From Xenorhabdus miraniensis (GTDB lineage: Bacteria; Pseudomonadota; Gammaproteobacteria; Enterobacterales; Enterobacteriaceae), in the NCBI RefSeq assembly GCF_002632615.1, contig NZ_NITZ01000039.1, positions 1-15,356 on the forward strand: DNA of 15,356 bases, in the 5' to 3' direction. Of this stretch, positions 15,131 to 15,356 are shown in pieces; the first letter of the stretch is position 1, and every line of letters starts with the position of its first letter. Under the pieces are notes generated by a model. That model was not told the DNA's origin. It saw nothing but the letters and a program-made list of their open reading frames with translations, and did not search any database. The position numbers and the translations under genes are program-made.

Positions 15131-15356
15131 GTATCGCCATATAAACATCCCGATAACCCTTTTGCTAAAGCCTTGACAAGGTGCCGATCATCCTTGTTTC
15201 CTGCGGTTAATTTCACGGCCAAAAGTTCACCGTAATCATTGATAACCAGATGAAGTTTAAAACCATATATGGACGCCCCCGGTTGTGCAAGCATTGAGTC
15301 GATACGGTTTGCTACCATATATCCGGCGTCATAAAGGACTTATTTGCCCGCGCCAT
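15131..15356 (-). mobile_element. IS982-family transposase remnant (right contig end)
   Basis: On the - strand the frame reads ASIYGFKLHLVINDYGELLA, then VKLTAGNKDDRHLVKALAK and GLSGCLYGD, the central DDE region of an IS982 transposase. The frame stops at TGA (15123-15121) soon after GCLYGD, where the family normally continues into a GY-type segment and about 100 further residues. On the other side a stop (TAG) separates it from the contig end. It is therefore a fragment. It is in opposite orientation to the left-end remnant, and beyond the shared 99 bases the two differ, so at least two divergent IS982 copies are involved. Confidence 0.75.

Noticed and set aside
15121..15318. 65-codon frame as an intact small transposase gene
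   Set aside because: It covers only the middle of the IS982 catalytic domain, its first 15 or so codons do not match the family, and no terminal repeats are seen.
1..15356. Terminal inverted repeats as telomeres of a linear plasmid or as ends of one large transposon
   Set aside because: The repeats are internal pieces of IS982 transposase sequence with no start or end signals of an element, and their 99-base length fits an assembly break better.
1..15356. CRISPR arrays, tRNA or rRNA genes, riboswitches
   Set aside because: No regularly spaced palindromic repeats, cloverleaf-like sequences or recognisable aptamer cores were seen on either strand. The 11-bp AAGTC units are too short and too close for CRISPR.

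Overview
The window reads as one complete draft contig from an enteric bacterium. Two things point to the order Enterobacterales, probably Morganellaceae of the Xenorhabdus/Photorhabdus type: the style of the integrative conjugative element (ICE) genes, and an AT-rich accessory gene cluster beside GC-rich ICE genes. This assignment is inference from the proteins; no 16S or housekeeping gene is present. Both ends lie in IS982-type transposase remnants. The first 99 bases are the exact reverse complement of the last 99.

Region 1 (about 1-6670, visibly GC-richer) is a decaying ICE fragment. It holds a Toprim/ATPase replication protein whose N-terminus was replaced by IS982 sequence, and a helically phased set of AAGTC repeats. 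Next come an intact Xer-type tyrosine recombinase and a dif-like sequence just downstream of it. A half ISNCY (IS1202-like) element follows, then the C-terminal half of the coupling protein TraD, then a broken TIGR03747-type ICE membrane protein gene (start codon lost, frameshift, altered 3' end).

Region 2 (about 6690-14860, AT-rich) is a compact gene cluster that looks biosynthetic, for a small modified amino acid. An AraC-type regulator is on the + strand and all other genes are on the - strand. Unit I runs: acylating acetaldehyde dehydrogenase (frameshifted in an A8 run), 4-hydroxy-2-oxovalerate aldolase, free-standing NRPS adenylation enzyme, SyrB2/CytC3-like non-heme iron oxygenase/halogenase, free-standing carrier protein. 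A strong intrinsic terminator closes it. Unit II runs: LysE exporter, cupin, type II thioesterase, second LysE exporter. It ends at a hairpin shared with the convergent araC gene.

Proposed logic (inference): the aldolase/dehydrogenase pair, normally catabolic, works in reverse to build a 4-hydroxy-2-oxo acid. After transamination elsewhere, the amino acid is adenylated, loaded on the carrier protein, and modified by the iron enzyme. It is then released by the thioesterase and exported by LysE proteins. The iron enzyme is the most striking part. It closely follows SyrB2, but the metal-triad position that is Ala/Gly in halogenases and Asp/Glu in hydroxylases is Val. No condensation domain, phosphopantetheinyl transferase or aminotransferase is in the window.
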